A DNA stretch of 64,000 nt from Karstenula rhodostoma CBS 690.94 (GCA_010093485.1 MU001493.1:1149599-1213598); one strand, 5' to 3'; shown: positions 9,382 through 22,222, counted from the first letter of the stretch. The notes: generated by a model from the letters alone, not told the origin. Program-made: numbers and translations.

Positions 9382-12146
9382 GGCGGCGGGAGAGCAGCGA
9401 TGGATTGAGGGATGGATGAGCGACGGTGGATGATCGGATCGGATCTGATGTGACGTCTGGAATAGATTAGGTAGTGACGAGCAGTACCTTCTACACAGTA
9501 GGTAGGAGGCGTCGGGGCGTGGGATCTAGCGGGTACATAAGGCGAGCATGGTCTTGTGCTCAGCGGTGCCAAGCAGACGGCGCGGTTCCCAGTGGTGTGG
9601 TTGAGCAACGGGCGCCCGCGTTGAGCCCAGAAGTGGCAACGCCGGGCTGTGAGGGAGAAGAATTGGACAGCAGACGCACCCGCATGCACGCCGCCTGGGC
9701 CTCAGCGCTGGGGGCGTGCCGGCTGCGAGCACCCGAAAGCACATGCCCGTCGCTTGCCCACCCCTCACGACTCGCTGCGACACCGGGCCCTTCAAGTTAC
9801 ATCCGCACGGCCCCACCCGCCCAGAACCCGCTGCAACAGCGAGACACGGGCGTGGAGCTTTCGCGGGGGGGCGTCATCGCCAGCAGCAGCCCGCCCCAGG
9901 CAGCAGATGCGCCGCCACCGACACAGACAGACACCCGAAACAGACGCAGACACCCGGCAGTGGGCACAATTGCAGGCTGAAGGGCCGCCGGAGACAGGCG
10001 CACACACGACCGAGACCGCCCAGCCCCGCCGCTAGAAGCCCTGCAGAAGGCGCCCGCCCTCAACACCTCAACACCTCACCACCCGCCCGCTCCAGAACGG
10101 CCAGCTCGCCTACAATGGATGCCTTCTGCCTTCTGCGCGCCGCTGTCAACCCATCAAACGAGCCGCTGAAGCCTAGCACGCCTCCCTTCCCGCCTAGGCA
10201 CACCGGCCGCACATCAATTGCTGGGGTTGGCCGCAGTGGTGGGAATAGTCTTACGCCCGGCCACCCTTCGTCGTCTCCCCGACGAATCACGTCCCATGCG
10301 CTCTGCTATTTGCGCTGCTATTTTCTGAGCCGTCTGACCTCCCTTTTCTCCTTTTCCACGCCGACTCGATACCCGCCCGCCTGGATTGCGGGCCTTTGCC
10401 TCTTTTCTTATCGATGCCGCAAGCGCTCCCATAGGATAGGGGCCGCCAAATCTTGTTTTCTCTCCTCAGCCTTGCTCCTGCCAAGGCTCCAGCCCTGCCC
10501 TGCCATTCCTGGAGCCTAGTCGACGCTGGTTTAGCCCCCGCACAACGCCCCAACACCATGCATGCACGTCGCTCCAAACCTGGGATCCTCTCATCCAACG
10601 CATTCACTTTCGCCGTGGCCGAGCACCAGTTGGTATCCCGATGGTGCTGCGGTGGTGGAAATAGATCGTCGTGATGGCGTGGCTCGCGCCACTACTCCTC
10701 GCCATCGAACATGGCAGTGCACCCAATCCGGCCGCGCGAACACCTTCTTGTTTGCCCCTGTCGGTGGGTGTCGAGACGACCACTCAGCTTCTCTAGACGA
10801 CCCTGTCTCCTTGCACTACCAATGTACCGCGCAAGCCGCTCCTTGTAATGTACTGTGCTACGCCATGGAGCTGTATCTTCACCGCTACCGTAGCCCCAGC
10901 TTATAGGGGTCACAGTAAACGAGCAGGTGCTCCAATAGGCGAATGTCACGTGGTGGCATAATCTCTTTTCGTCCAATTGCACTGTCAATCTTCGGCCAAC
11001 TCGCCCGACGGCCAACTCGGTCGCCTGAGTTCCCAGCTCGTACGGCGTCTGGGCATCTCAGGCGACTAAACAAATGTGCCAGTCCGACGCCGAACCAACT
11101 CTCCTACATACTTCACGCGAGTGGATGACTGGACAACTTTGGTCTAACACAGCTTCAGTCAGCTATAGTGGGCTCACGATATAATCTCACCACCATCGGT
11201 CTCGCCACGACTACTTCGATCCAGTTATCGCATGAGCTGGAGCTGTCTGCAATCGGCACGCCTAGGTTTCAGCTATCGTGACTAACCATTGGGTTGGTCG
11301 TTCACCATCCTCAACCCAGCTCGCATTCAACGCTCAGCTGTTGCGTGATTCCAAACTTTATCACACGTAGACTCATTTCCTTTCAAATCAATCGCCCTAT
11401 CGTTGGGCTCACAAGTTGGTCGCTGACCCTGCTGACCTTCTCACACCTGCTGCGTTATGACCCTCGGGCGAATTGACTCGGTTCAAAGTCGTGGCTAAAT
11501 CAACGCTCACTGTAAAATAGGACTGTTGCTTCGAGCTACGCATCAGGTACCGCGATGGGATTGGAAGGGCCCTCAAGTCCCCGGCTCACTCGTCGCTGGT
11601 CGTCTTTTCTTTGATGAAATTGGGGTGCCCATGAGTGCACGATAGCTGGTTTTCTTCGAAGGGGTACTCTCACTATTGACTTTGCTACCGAGCCGTCATC
11701 GTCAAGACAACTCTGTGATTTTGGACTTGGTATTTCAGTGAAATATATCGAAATTGTATCTGGAACAGCTGCTTTCCACCGACTTTTCAGCCGTTGGACT
11801 GGTGTCGCTTTGTTCGTAAGTCTGGAACGCGTGCCCAAACCAGGCGTCAAACGGCAGCTACTGTCGGATTCTCTTTGTCTCGTCCTCCACTCGTGTTTTG
11901 CATCTCTACGCCTTTGTCTTTGGCGCGCAAACATGCTTACCGGTCTAGAGTCTTTCCTTATCCGGCTGCATCAACCGTGAACAAAGAAAACACAGCATGC
12001 ACATTAAAAGCGACAGGTCAAGACGTGTTCTTCAAGAATGCGAAGCTCACACATTTCATGTTCTCAGACTTCATGATTTTTGTTACTCTGCAATAAGTGT
12101 CTGAAGCCTAGTCTGTAGGGCACCAAACCCATAAACGCACAACAGG
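9382..12146. other. Long intergenic region (2.8 kb)
   Basis: No gene was supported. The longest plus-strand frame (9716-10519) is Arg/Pro/Ser/His-rich, shows no domain and overlaps equally long frames on the other strand, so it is read as a base-composition artefact. Short polypyrimidine stretches occur around 10310-10480. The region from 10900 to 12100 has no repeat or RNA gene that I could recognise. It probably contains the long 5' regulatory regions of the flanking divergent genes. Confidence 0.5.
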
Positions 12147-14518
12147 ATGGCACCATTTTGGGAAAGCATTAGCAGCTCATTCGGCCGGTCCGTTGGTTTC
12201 GGAGTCTCTGAATCCGACAATGACTACCTTCCGCCCACACCAAGCGGCAAGCGCAAGGCCAGCGAGCCACGACGCTCATCCCGATCCGCGAAGGCGCGGC
12301 GCCGTTCCGCTCTAGACTCACATCGGAGGGCACCGGGTACCTACACTACCATTTCTGAGGAGGATGAGTTGACTAGACCACAACACTTGTCACAAAGACA
12401 TGAACGACTCTCTGACATCGTTGAAGAAGATGAACAGAGCCCTCGCGTCACAGGCTTCATCGGACATAGAAATAGTCTGGACCGCCGCTCCTCTGCCAAA
12501 AAGGGCTCCGTCAGTAAGAGACATTCCTCTGAACAACGGGACTCGGGATACGCGGGTTCTTCCACGAATACGCGCAGACGCCCATCGACACCCATCAGGC
12601 CAGCCTCTGTCAAGTCAGTCCAGGGAGCGAATGAGGACTATCTGAGCGGTGTGGCCAGCGTCGTCAAGACGGCCATTTCCAAGTTTACCGGCGCTGGACA
12701 AGCCGAGCCAGAGAAGCCCGCAGCCACCGAAGCAGACATGCAGGACCAATTGCTCGCCGAGTTGACAGATGAAGAGGTCCAGGCTCAGTCCCTCGCCGAG
12801 TTCGCAGATGGTTATGACACTGCGGATTTCAGTGAGGGGGAGCGGGCACGCTGGTATTTTAGACCAGCGCCTTGGTCCAAGCATCGGGCTGAGTGGGAGG
12901 ATAAGGTGATGCGTGATCCTCAGATCAAGCCTCGGTGGGTTTGACGTTGTTGGGTTTCCAGAAGCAGCAGCTGATGTTTGATATAGCCCCCGAAAGACTG
13001 CGACGCCTGCCCCCACGTTTGTGTCGTACAATTTTAAGCCTCGCTCGGAGGTTAAGCCTGTCGCTTTGGAGAAGCCGGAGAAGAAGCCTGAGAAAAAGCT
13101 GGAGAAGACACCTGAGAAGAAACCGGAGAAGAAACCAGAGAATAAACCGGAGAAGAATCCTGTCACCAAGGGTGTCGTCAAATCTGTCAACAGACCTGTC
13201 TATCAGCCTGCGGTTGATGGCCCCTCGCAAGACAAGCCAGTCACTTCGAAGAAGCCCCCAAAGGAGCCTGTTACCAAGAATTCTGTCGAGCCTGTGCGGG
13301 AGCCTGCGGTCGAACCTCCCGAGTATATCAAAGAATGGACGGAGGCACCATATCAGCGACTCCGCACCATTTACGAGGAACATCCCACATCTTATCTGAC
13401 CGAAGCTCAAAAAGAGCTCCAAGAGCCTGTGTATGCGATCCGCGATGTTGAGGTCCGTGATATGATGTGGCAGGTCCAGGATGGGATAGAAGAAGTGGCT
13501 GCGTTCTTCCAGGGCACCTTACCTTTAGTCTGGGGTAAAGAAAAGTCCAAGACCCTTACACGGATATATCCTGACCGAGACCCGTCGACCTCGCGCGTCT
13601 TGAAAGGCGTGGTAGGTATGGGATGGGAGGACGAGGAAGAATGGCACGATATCTTTGCCGGTGACGAGAAGAGACGAGCACTCGTCTGCGGCATCATCGG
13701 CAATGTGCTCATCGAACAGGTCTTCAAGCACCCATTCTTTGGCGGCGATAAACCCACCATCGACACACTCTTCCGTATCCAGAGAGAGCTTCGGGATGAA
13801 GACGGTAAGTATCCTCCCCCCACGTATCCATCATCCACTTACCCGCCCAGCTTTCGCCCGCAAACATGACAGCGCCTGGCTCTTGTCCTCCAACCTCATC
13901 GGCCAAAACCCAAACAAAAATCCCAACGAACCCAAGTCCATCCTCCATCCCCCGAAAAACTTCACCACGCATGTCGACGTCGTCGTCACAGCGCTCGATA
14001 CGCATCTCCGCCCCCTCCTACTCAAACTATGCACTTTCAACGCCCGCTCCAAAGAACGCACCGCCAGAGTCCACTGGTCCTTTATCGAAGCCCTCACGCG
14101 CCTCGTCGGCACAGCAGGCCTCCTCTCCCTCCAGGTGGCCGTGGACCCCTTCACCGTCTACTACCACGTCCCGCTCGCCAACGGTGACCGCTTCTCGCAC
14201 GCCTTACACGAGGCGTTTAACCACGAGGAGATGGAGCGCTCGCATCCGCGGAACCCGGAGACGGCGTTTGCGTCCGAGGAGGCGAGGAAGCGCGCGAGCA
14301 ACGACGAGGCCGTTATCAGCATGGTGCTGATGAATGGGCTTACGGCGTATCGTGCTGGTGGGTGGGAGGCGCCCGAGAGCGATCCGGGATGGGATGGGGA
14401 GGGGTTTGTGGGGAGGGTGTATGCGAGGGAGGGAAATGGGGGGAGGGGGCATAGGGAGAGGGTATTGGCGCATGGGTGGGTGTTTTGCAAGTGGGGGCGG
14501 GCGAGGAGGTTTGGGTGA
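12147..14518 (+). CDS. Three-exon low-complexity protein with a Lys-Pro-Glu repeat and a folded C-terminal half, function unknown
   Basis: Exons 12147-12934, 12987-13804 and 13851-14518 give 757 residues. Intron 1 (52 nt, donor GTGGGT, acceptor GATATAG) bypasses a TGA in the first frame and continues as PRKTATPAPTFVSYNFKPRS. Intron 2 (46 nt) has a GTAAGT donor. Residues 1-260 are Ser/Arg-rich with basic clusters (GKRKASEPRRSSRSAKARRR), suggesting nuclear targeting. Residues about 290-320 are a KPEKK repeat. From about 370 onward the protein looks folded: YLTEAQKELQEPVYAIRDVE, then LVCGIIGNVLIEQVFKHPFF, then HDSAWLLSSNLIGQ, then RVHWSFIEALTRLVG. Without splicing this would be taken as two or three separate genes. 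No family was recognised. Confidence 0.75.
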
Positions 14519-15487
14519 GGTGGGTGGGGCCGAGAGGGGTGTGTATGTACAGCAGTGTTTTTTTGGCGTTCGTTTTTGTAGATTTGCTTTCGTAGACTTG
14601 CTTTCGTAGCTGGTCGTGGCTTACTCGTTTACGCTACATATCGTGCCCTCGTCTCTAGTCGTGGATGCCCAGCGACAACCGTTCCGCATTCCACTCCTGG
14701 TAGCAATACGTACGCAGCACCAAGCTTCCCCCTGCTTGTAAATCCCCCACTACACGATTGAATACAAGTTGACATGGCAGACCTCCGACAGTCTATCCCC
14801 GGTTCACTCGCGCTACGATGCATCTCCAGAATCCCAGCTTGATGCTATATGCCCGATAATCACATCATATGGCATCAGCTCAGACTAACACCGAACGTGC
14901 CAGGCAGATGGAGCCGCCGTAATAGAGCCGAAAGGACGTGCAGCTCGCTAGTGCAAGGGCTTTGACCCTCGCGTGCAGTACCCTGCGGAGAATTAACGGT
15001 AGCGTGGCTTTGAAGCAGGTTCGGATCGCGCTGTGGGATTGCATGTGGGAAAGTGCCGAGAACGTTAGCGCTACAGATGGTCAGGGGTTTGCAGCCATTT
15101 GTGAGGGCCATGGCGACGCGATGGGCTTTGAGAGCTTGCGACGCAGCGGGTGGGGCGCTGGCAATGGGTTGTATTTTAGGGGGTCTCTGGGCCGAGAAGG
15201 GTCAGTGGCGTGGATTTTACTGTGCGGTGTTGGTTTGCTGGACGAGCACTTGAACGGGTGTCAATCGGTTGGTCGGAGAAAATCAGGAGGTCGACTCAAA
15301 GCGTGCTGCGTGAAAGCAGTGAGGCGGTAGACATATTGAGTCAAACGTCCGGAGAAGTAGACTGCTCTTGTCTATACTCGAAGCAGTTTTGAGTGTCGCG
15401 ATCTATTAAGAGTCGTCTAGTACATGGTCGATTGCACGAACAAAACGTCCATGTAAATGCCGTCGTGTGTCAAGGCGTCACCAGACA
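14519..15487. other. Convergent intergenic region
   Basis: 3' regions of the gene ending at 14518 and the receptor ending at 15488. Frames such as 14938-15330 (plus) have no recognisable features and no splice context. Nothing else was seen. Confidence 0.5.
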
Positions 15488-17059
15488 CTACATCTGCCTT
15501 GTGCGCCTCTCGCCCTCGCTTTTATCGCTGCCCTCCCCAAGGCTCCAATGGCTGTGCGTCTTCACCCCACCCTTCTGAATATGCACCAACTCCTGCTCAT
15601 CATCCTCGGCCCTCGTCACCGTAAAGTTCGTATCGACTGTCTTCGTAATCCCGCCAAAGCTCTGCAGTGCACTCCCCAGCGTCGACCGCGATTTCGATTG
15701 CTTGTTCGTCGACGCCCGCGCGTTGGGCGTTCCAGAGTACTCTCTGTAGTTTGAGTTCTGCTGGGTGGACGAGAAGCACGACGGGAAGACGAAGGCGAGG
15801 CACTTGCGCAGCGCGGGCATGCACGCGCAGAAGATGCCGACGAAGCAGGAGAGTACGCTCCAGTAGGCGGTGGGGCAGTTGTCCCATGTGGCGTTTGTGG
15901 AGTTGGAAAAGGCGACCAGGGATTGGAGGCGGAGGATGGAGACGATGGTGCCGCTGCGGGGTGTTAGCTGGGTTGACGGTATGGAAAGGGGGCACTGACA
16001 GTCCGCCTACGCTGAACATGACAACGATCATGATGCGCTTCTTGAGGCTCATTTTCAGCTTGATAAGCTCGGGGATGGGGAGCGCGAAGATAATGCAGTC
16101 GAAAACGATGTCAATGACTGCGTGTGCCCAGACAAAGGCATTGAGGTTGATGCATTTGCCTTTGTGGAGGCCGTCCCACGATGTCCAGATGTATGTTATG
16201 GGCAGGCAGTTGACCGTGACAATGACTGTGAATATGACCGTAATGAAAGTGCCAAGACCGATGAAGACGTGGACGACTCTACGGAGCTTCTGGCGTGGGA
16301 AAACGCGAAGGTACAGGAATAGGAAGGCGAGCTTCGTGCACCCGATGGAAACGAACCAGAATATCTCGGTGAGCCAGGTGAACTGGACAAATGTGGTCAG
16401 TGAATGTTCATCATCACTTGCGCCAGATCACGATACTTACCTGGACGATCCTATATATTTGACTTGGTGCCAGCGTCCAAATGTCCTTGCCAAAGCCCAA
16501 ACCTGACATAAGGAACTCTAGGATGGCCATTAGGGCAGCGAAGAAGAGCGCGACTACACACATGGCGTCGTCAAGCCAGAATTCTGCGCCTGACATCCAG
16601 ACGCGGACGGCGACCCCAATGATCGCTGCGCCGCCGGAAGTTCCGGTGATGATGGGCGTGACATGTGTGATGTCTCGCATGGGAATACCGCACATAGTCT
16701 GTGTTGCATTCTGTGAAGCTTGGGCAGTTAGCGTTGAAGGCATAGAGCATCCCAGAACACTAGTACCTAGTGCATCGATTACGGTACAGCTTTGCAGTAC
16801 ACAGCCTTGTATCGCAGCATTGAGGGGCTGGTCGGAGCAAATGCAGGCCACATCAGTAGCTGTGCACTTTTCTTGAGCTTTGAGGCTGTCCTGAAGACAT
16901 TTTACCTGCAGACATCAGTATCTTGTCAAGGTCGCATGTTCTACATTAAGTGAACTTGTGGGATGATCTTACCGCACAGTCGGGCATTGACTGACCCGCC
17001 ACGAGATTCACCAAGCCACCCAAAGGTGCAAGAAACAATGTGACTCTGGACAACCTCAT
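15488..17059 (-). CDS. CFEM-domain, PTH11-type seven-helix receptor
   Basis: Five exons: 16973-17059, 16767-16905, 16441-16718, 16000-16382 and 15488-15953, giving 450 residues. The four introns are 46-67 nt. A signal peptide (MRLSRVTLFLAPLGGLVNLV) precedes a CFEM domain with eight cysteines: DCA, VKC, EKC, VACIC, GC, SC and MCG. Seven hydrophobic segments follow, e.g. IITGTSGGAAIIGVAVRVW, CVVALFFAALMAIL, IFWFVSIGCTKLAFLFLYL and GTFITVIFTVIVTV. The C-terminal tail of about 110 residues is cytosolic. This is the architecture of PTH11-like receptors, known for surface sensing and appressorium development in Magnaporthe. The second intron is exactly 48 nt and open in frame, so retention would add a loop with an extra Cys. 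Removing it restores canonical CFEM spacing (ALASQNATQTMCG), so I splice it. Confidence 0.93.
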
Positions 17060-17893
17060 CTTGACTCACTCACTCAACCAACTCAAAGAAACAGACCAGA
17101 GCCGACTCCACGCGAGTGGAAATCTCTCCACTATATGGTTCAAGGCCCACGTGTGCATCGCCAGGGCATAGTTTCAGCATCGGTGGGGAGTTTACCAAGA
17201 TGTTGATCCTCCTTTCTTTTCTCACGCTGTCTTCGCGACATCCAGGCTTCGGCACATTTACGGATCTGTGTCAGGTACGCCAGGGGTCTAACAGGAAGGG
17301 AAATGCTCGCTTCATCTTCGACCGCTAGTGCTCTATCAAGTCCATATACACGTCCGTGGGTGAAGATCTTTCGACCACTGAACCCAGGTCGGACAGTCAC
17401 ACCGTCAGCCCATTCCTTCGGGATCCAAAGTAGTAAAAGGTGTGGGTCACGCAGCTTGGACCATTGTCCGCTCACAGGTGGAGAGCCGCGAGATGAAGTC
17501 GAGCACATACGCTATGGCGCAACGCCCCTCTGTAAGGCAAATATGCTCTCTCCAAACACCACGTTTTATGTTTTCACAAGGCCGACACTATGATGGGCTT
17601 GCAGAGGGGCCACACTCGAGATGATCGAAGAAGATGGTCTGATGCACACGTGTGGGGCCTCGCACGGTTGGTTTCTCGTATGGTGCGGGATGTCACTGCT
17701 GACTTGCTGCCTGCGGAAACGGGTTCAGCTCCGTCCAATCCAATGCGAATGGGCCCTAACGACTGTATGCCCTAAAGGTCACGGCCGAGTGTTTCTGATT
17801 GGAATCGACTAGGCTTTGGAAAGAGGGCGAGCGACCGGGGTGCGGGACGCGGGCCGTTGCGAAACCTGGATACTCGCGCTACCGGTTCGGTGA

Positions 17894-17968
17894 GGTGCCT
17901 AGCGCGTCTGGGGGGATCGGACCTTGGAGTGGTCTTTTACAAGAGAAAATCTTGATGCGCTAGGCATC
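17894..17968. repeat. Imperfect inverted repeat, about 15-nt arms
   Basis: TGCCTAGCGC at 17896-17905 is exactly complementary to GCGCTAGGCA at 17957-17966. The arms extend imperfectly to about 15 nt, with C/T mismatches. The loop is about 50 nt. It could be the end of a small transposon. Confidence 0.5.
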
Positions 17969-18342
17969 GGTACTCAAACTCTCCGGCAGTGCACCTCTGT
18001 GCACGTGGATTATTCATGCGTTAGATTTCTTAGAAGAAAAAGTATTCGAGTTTCCTCTATAAAACACCTCTTATAAACGAGAGCAGAAAGCTTGTTATAG
18101 TAGGCTTGCTTTTGCTAAGGACTAAGAAAAGGAGGAAGAGAGAGTTTTATTATCGGTGCACAGTGCACCGTCAGAGACCATCGTCCGCAGTACTATCCCT
18201 GCGCTTTAACTGAACAATTATCGCGGTTTGTTGTAGGGGTGAGCTCGTGTATGCACGCTCTAAGTGCACATGGCGTTTTCACGTGCATAAGCTGGTAGTT
18301 GAGATAGGCATTTCTCAAATATGATACTTCGCGAGCTTCTGG

Positions 18343-18360
18343 AAGCCGCGGCAAAACGCA
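18343..18360 (+). repeat. Dispersed 18-nt repeat, copy 1
   Basis: AAGCCGCGGCAAAACGCA is found here and exactly again at 39983-40000, 21.6 kb away, both in gene-poor DNA. It is probably a conserved end or internal piece of a transposon family. Confidence 0.5.
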
Positions 18361-19130
18361 ATCCAGGAACTCTGTAGGGTGCCAAACACAGAGATAGGCA
18401 TTTATATACCGTAGACCAGCGTAATAGGGTCTCTCAGCGAACGAGAGTTACAAAAAGGGCATCACTCCACAAAGTCCCACATATTTATTGATGCTCGGCT
18501 ATTTGACCAGTTGCTCTTAGCGTTCGGCTGGAGGTCTCGATCGATATTCCACATGTTTTCCCGCTGTTCGGTTTCCTGGGTCGGTCTCGAGACCCCCAAT
18601 ACAGAGTCATAGACCTCCCTTAGCGCACAGTACACCGAGGCCTAGTATCATATCAGACCAAGACGGAAGGATAGTAAGATTGGCAGAGACATTTTTTTTT
18701 ATAAAATCATGCAAGCTGGCTTTTGCAGACACCAGAGTGAGGAAACAACCCAGACGTCGTTTGGGGGGACTATTCCTAAAAGAGTCCGGTATTTTTCCTT
18801 ACCCATCGTGAGACCTACAATAGGATATTATGCCCGCTAGGGCCACACACTACTGTGGGCTTCTGAGCCGGGTGGGCCTGTAGCAGATCTCTGCCACTCT
18901 AGGAAAGGCGGTTGTATGTGGGACATAGGTTTGTGACAATGCCACGGAGGTGGCGCAAGCGGCGGCACCTGGCGACAGGTGAGCACAGGTGAGCATATGC
19001 CGCTGTAGACCCCGATACAGCTGGGCTTGCATATTACCTTGCCGTCTCCCTGAAATATTTCGGGAGCACACTTTCTCTTTTTGTGTCGTCTGTATTGAGG
19101 AGAGCTCTCTTCGTCATCGTTCCTTTTGTC

Positions 19131-20666
19131 ATGGCCATCCTTCCGGACACAGTCCTGGGTCTGTCGCCCTGGACGTGGTTGTTCAAGGTCGTTCCAATCG
19201 CCACACTTGTATATACTCTCTTATGGATGGTTTACGCAGTAACGCTGCACCCTCTTGCAAAGGTGCCAGGTCCATTTTGGGCCTCGGTGACACGTATTTG
19301 GTACATGTACCAGTGCTACATGGGAGGCATGGACAAGGTGCAGCGTGCCATGCACAAGAAATATGGCCCTGTCGTGAGGTTGGCGCCGAACGAAGTTACT
19401 TCCGCATGTGCGGTTGATATTCCCAAGATTTATCGCCTTACAGACCCGCTGCTCAAGACCGACTTCTACCCGATCTGGGGTGCGCCGCAAATCTCGAAAC
19501 AGCCGGATCAATTCACTTGTATCGATGAAAAGGAACACACGCGGTATCGGAAGATCGTTGCGCCTGTGTATTCTTTGGCAAATGTCTTGAAACACGAGGA
19601 TTATGTGGCGAAGTGTACCACCCTCTTCCTCGAGCGCATGACGGAATTCGCAGATAAGAAAGAGCAGGTCGACATTGGCCATTGGTTCCAGATGTACGCA
19701 TTTGATGTCGTTGGTGAACTCTCTTTCGGAAATATGTTCGGTTTCATGGAGAAGAATACGGATATTGGAGGCTGGATTGGGGCGCTTGAGGCGCTGATGC
19801 CCGTTCTATGTGCTGCCGCAATTGCACCCACATACCTCCGACCACTCGTCCTGGGCTCCGCAATAGTCTCTCCAACGGTGTTCAAAGCTTTGAAGTCCTT
19901 CGAAGGTATCCACACCGCGGCTGTTGACGTTGTCACAAAGCGCGTCAAGGAGATCAACGCCGGCATCGCTGATCGCATCGATATGCTGCAACAGTTTAGC
20001 AGGATCGTTCGCGACAAGGGCGAGCAAACCGGTTTCACCGACAGTGAAGTGACCCTTGAGGGGTACATTGCCATGCTGGCAGGCTCGGATACCACTGCGA
20101 TCGCTCTCCGCGCCACGCTGTACTTTCTCATGAAGCACCCTGGCAAGCTTGCGAAATGTCGAGAGGAGATCGATGCGCATCGTGCAAGCCTAAGCTCCCC
20201 GATCCGCTATACGGAGTCACTTGCTCAGTTACCGTACACGAGCGTCGCAATCAAAGAAGCGATGCGTCTCCACCCTAGCGTCGGTCTGAGCATGCAGAGG
20301 CATTCTCCCAAGACCGGCGTCGAACTTTCCGGATTTTTCATCCCCCCTGGCTGGCGTGTTGGTTGCAACCCGTGCATCGTGCATATGGACCAGACGGTAT
20401 TCGGAGAAGACGCTGATGAATTCCAGCCTGAGCGATGGCTGGAGTCCGAGGCAAGAAGCCGCGAAATGGAGAAGTCTCTTCTGACCTTCGGTTCTGGAAC
20501 CAGGGTGTGCATTGGAAAGAACATCTCTCTAACTGAGTTGCACACGCTCGTGCCGGAGATTCTACGCCATTTCGACTTCAGCATGGCGCACGATCGTCCG
20601 TGGAGGACGCAGGACACGTGGTTTCACACGCAGACGGATGTCATCGTGAATATTAAGCGACGTTGA
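19131..20666 (+). CDS. Cytochrome P450 monooxygenase
   Basis: An intronless gene of 511 residues using the ATG at 19131; a frame open further upstream begins only with GTG. An N-terminal anchor helix (about residues 15-38, VVPIATLVYTLLWMVYAV) is followed by the proline hinge PGPFWA, pointing to endoplasmic-reticulum attachment. The I-helix oxygen-binding motif AGSDTTA lies near residue 316, the ExxR pair in KEAMR near 375-378, a PERW motif follows, and the haem loop FGSGTRVCIG has its axial Cys at about 460. Sequence texture (LAPNEVTSACAVDIPKIYR; HRASLSSPIRY) resembles the pisatin-demethylase/benzoate-type group of fungal P450s, which act on aromatic and secondary-metabolite substrates. No biosynthetic partner genes flank it, so the substrate cannot be inferred. 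Confidence 0.95.
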   Translation: MAILPDTVLGLSPWTWLFKVVPIATLVYTLLWMVYAVTLHPLAKVPGPFWASVTRIWYMYQCYMGGMDKVQRAMHKKYGPVVRLAPNEVTSACAVDIPKIYRLTDPLLKTDFYPIWGAPQISKQPDQFTCIDEKEHTRYRKIVAPVYSLANVLKHEDYVAKCTTLFLERMTEFADKKEQVDIGHWFQMYAFDVVGELSFGNMFGFMEKNTDIGGWIGALEALMPVLCAAAIAPTYLRPLVLGSAIVSPTVFKALKSFEGIHTAAVDVVTKRVKEINAGIADRIDMLQQFSRIVRDKGEQTGFTDSEVTLEGYIAMLAGSDTTAIALRATLYFLMKHPGKLAKCREEIDAHRASLSSPIRYTESLAQLPYTSVAIKEAMRLHPSVGLSMQRHSPKTGVELSGFFIPPGWRVGCNPCIVHMDQTVFGEDADEFQPERWLESEARSREMEKSLLTFGSGTRVCIGKNISLTELHTLVPEILRHFDFSMAHDRPWRTQDTWFHTQTDVIVNIKRR

Positions 20667-22222
20667 AAAACACGGTGTCGTAGTGGAAGCAGGATGCGAA
20701 TATAGAGTGCTAAATTGATTCTATGTCTTGCTTTCGTGATTCCATGGGGTGACGGAACATTTAATCCCCTTCCACCTCACCAGCGCGTCTCCACGATACG
20801 ATGCTGCAGCGCCGGAACTCATTATCGGGTGATGAAGAAGGAAGGAAGGATGGATGCAGGTCTTCGGATAAGCGTTCCCGCCGAGTCGTGCTAATACAAA
20901 TGCAGCCCTATCATGCATACGTACATCCAAGTAAGCCTTTATCGTCCTGTAAGCATCTAAAAGCAAGGACATACGCAAGTTCTGAAATCGTGTTCATCAT
21001 ACATAACGTCGAATGTTTTCCGTCGCTGTGGCAAGATCCAGTCACGATCTTCTTTTTTCAAGTGAAGCAGAGAAGGCGAGGAACCATTGCCGAATATTTA
21101 CATGGCGGAGTATCGCTTCACACGGCACTGAAATCTTTGTGTTGGTGGTGTTAGAGACGAAGACGACTGGAGCATGAACGAATACAAGGACCTCATAACA
21201 CTTTACGGATTTACAGCAAGTCTGATTCGACACTTTGACAATGTAAGAACATCCATACCTTTTACTTGGGTGTTGGGATGTTATGTTAATTGGAGCACGC
21301 GAAGTCCATGTAAGCTCATTATGGACAGCGCCTCACAAATTCGACGGACATCATCTACTGAAAGGGAATTCCTCGAGGATAGGGCCAGGAAGGACTTCTC
21401 GGGGAAAAGCGTCGAAAAAGAGCGAAAGCATCAGAGGGAGATATAACGCTGATAATTGAGGAAAACCTAGACTCGAAAAATTCAATGTTCGGAGAATATG
21501 ATGAGGCCTCGGAAGGAAACCCCAAGGTTTGGGTATTGGGGCCATGAAAAGGATTGACAAAAAGGACTTCCATAGCATTACATGAACTTTTTCCGGTAGG
21601 GGAAATCGATGTCAATAGCGGCCATGTTCTCAGTTCCAGTGTTGAGGCCTCGTGCTTGAGTAGACTTGAGGTCTTACGGGACAGTCGGAGACCCAGTGGC
21701 AAACATGATTCTACCTAGAATTGTTAGATTGATGGGGATGTGGACTAATTGGATTGTGTCTCGAGTGTATGGCTTAAATGTCTACCGAGCACGTACGATC
21801 AGTGTATGTTCGCATCTCCTTTTTGGAATCACTAAGAGCATAGCTAGCATGCGACAGCCAGAGCTCACCCGAGTGACTACCAAAGTCAAGCAGAATGTCT
21901 ACGGACCTGAGAAGAGGCCTGAAACGGTCACTGACCCCGGACGGCTACTCTGATATACCAAACCAGCACGAAGATGCCCAGATGGGACTTCAGCGAATGA
22001 TATGGGCGGGGAACCGGTAGAAACACTTTCCCTCTGATAAACACTCACAAAATGGAAGCGATTCGACAAGTACTCTATCACGCAGTTGCTGTCAAGGCTC
22101 TCATCGTCACCTTCACGGCAGCATCTGCGCCGTTCGCCTCGCGCTAGCGTCTTGGCACTGGGTCGCGCCTTCCATAAGAACTCCCCACGCGCTCCAAATT
22201 TTCTCTCTACAACACAAATTCA
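20667..22222. other. 1.5-kb intergenic region
   Basis: 3' region of the P450 and promoter of the Q-rich gene. Short frames on both strands (e.g. 21355-21702 minus) show no features. No repeat, RNA gene or transposon end was recognised. Confidence 0.5.

Larger units (their letters stand above)
17060..19130. other. 2-kb intergenic region with repeat fragments
   Basis: Divergent promoters of the receptor and the P450. No gene was recognised. From about 17850 to 18850 it holds several short inverted and direct repeats: the inverted repeat at 17894-17968, a GGTGCAC-A-GTGCACC palindrome at about 18163, GAGATAGGCATTT at 18301 and again at 18391, and a 12-bp GGTCTCGAGACC palindrome near 18583. An AT-rich stretch with TATAAA-like motifs lies at 18055-18075. 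This looks like decayed transposon material, but I cannot name the element. Confidence 0.45.

Noticed and set aside
9716..10519. 267-codon plus-strand open frame
   Set aside because: Pro/Arg/His/Ser-rich without domain; long frames also exist on the opposite strand; fits GC-rich intergenic composition.
12935..12986. Separate genes at 12147-12944 and 13021-13869
   Set aside because: A 52-nt intron joins them in frame, removing the apparent stop, so they are one gene.
19083..19130. Upstream extension of the P450 frame
   Set aside because: Begins with GTG rather than ATG; the ATG at 19131 gives a normal membrane-anchor N-terminus.
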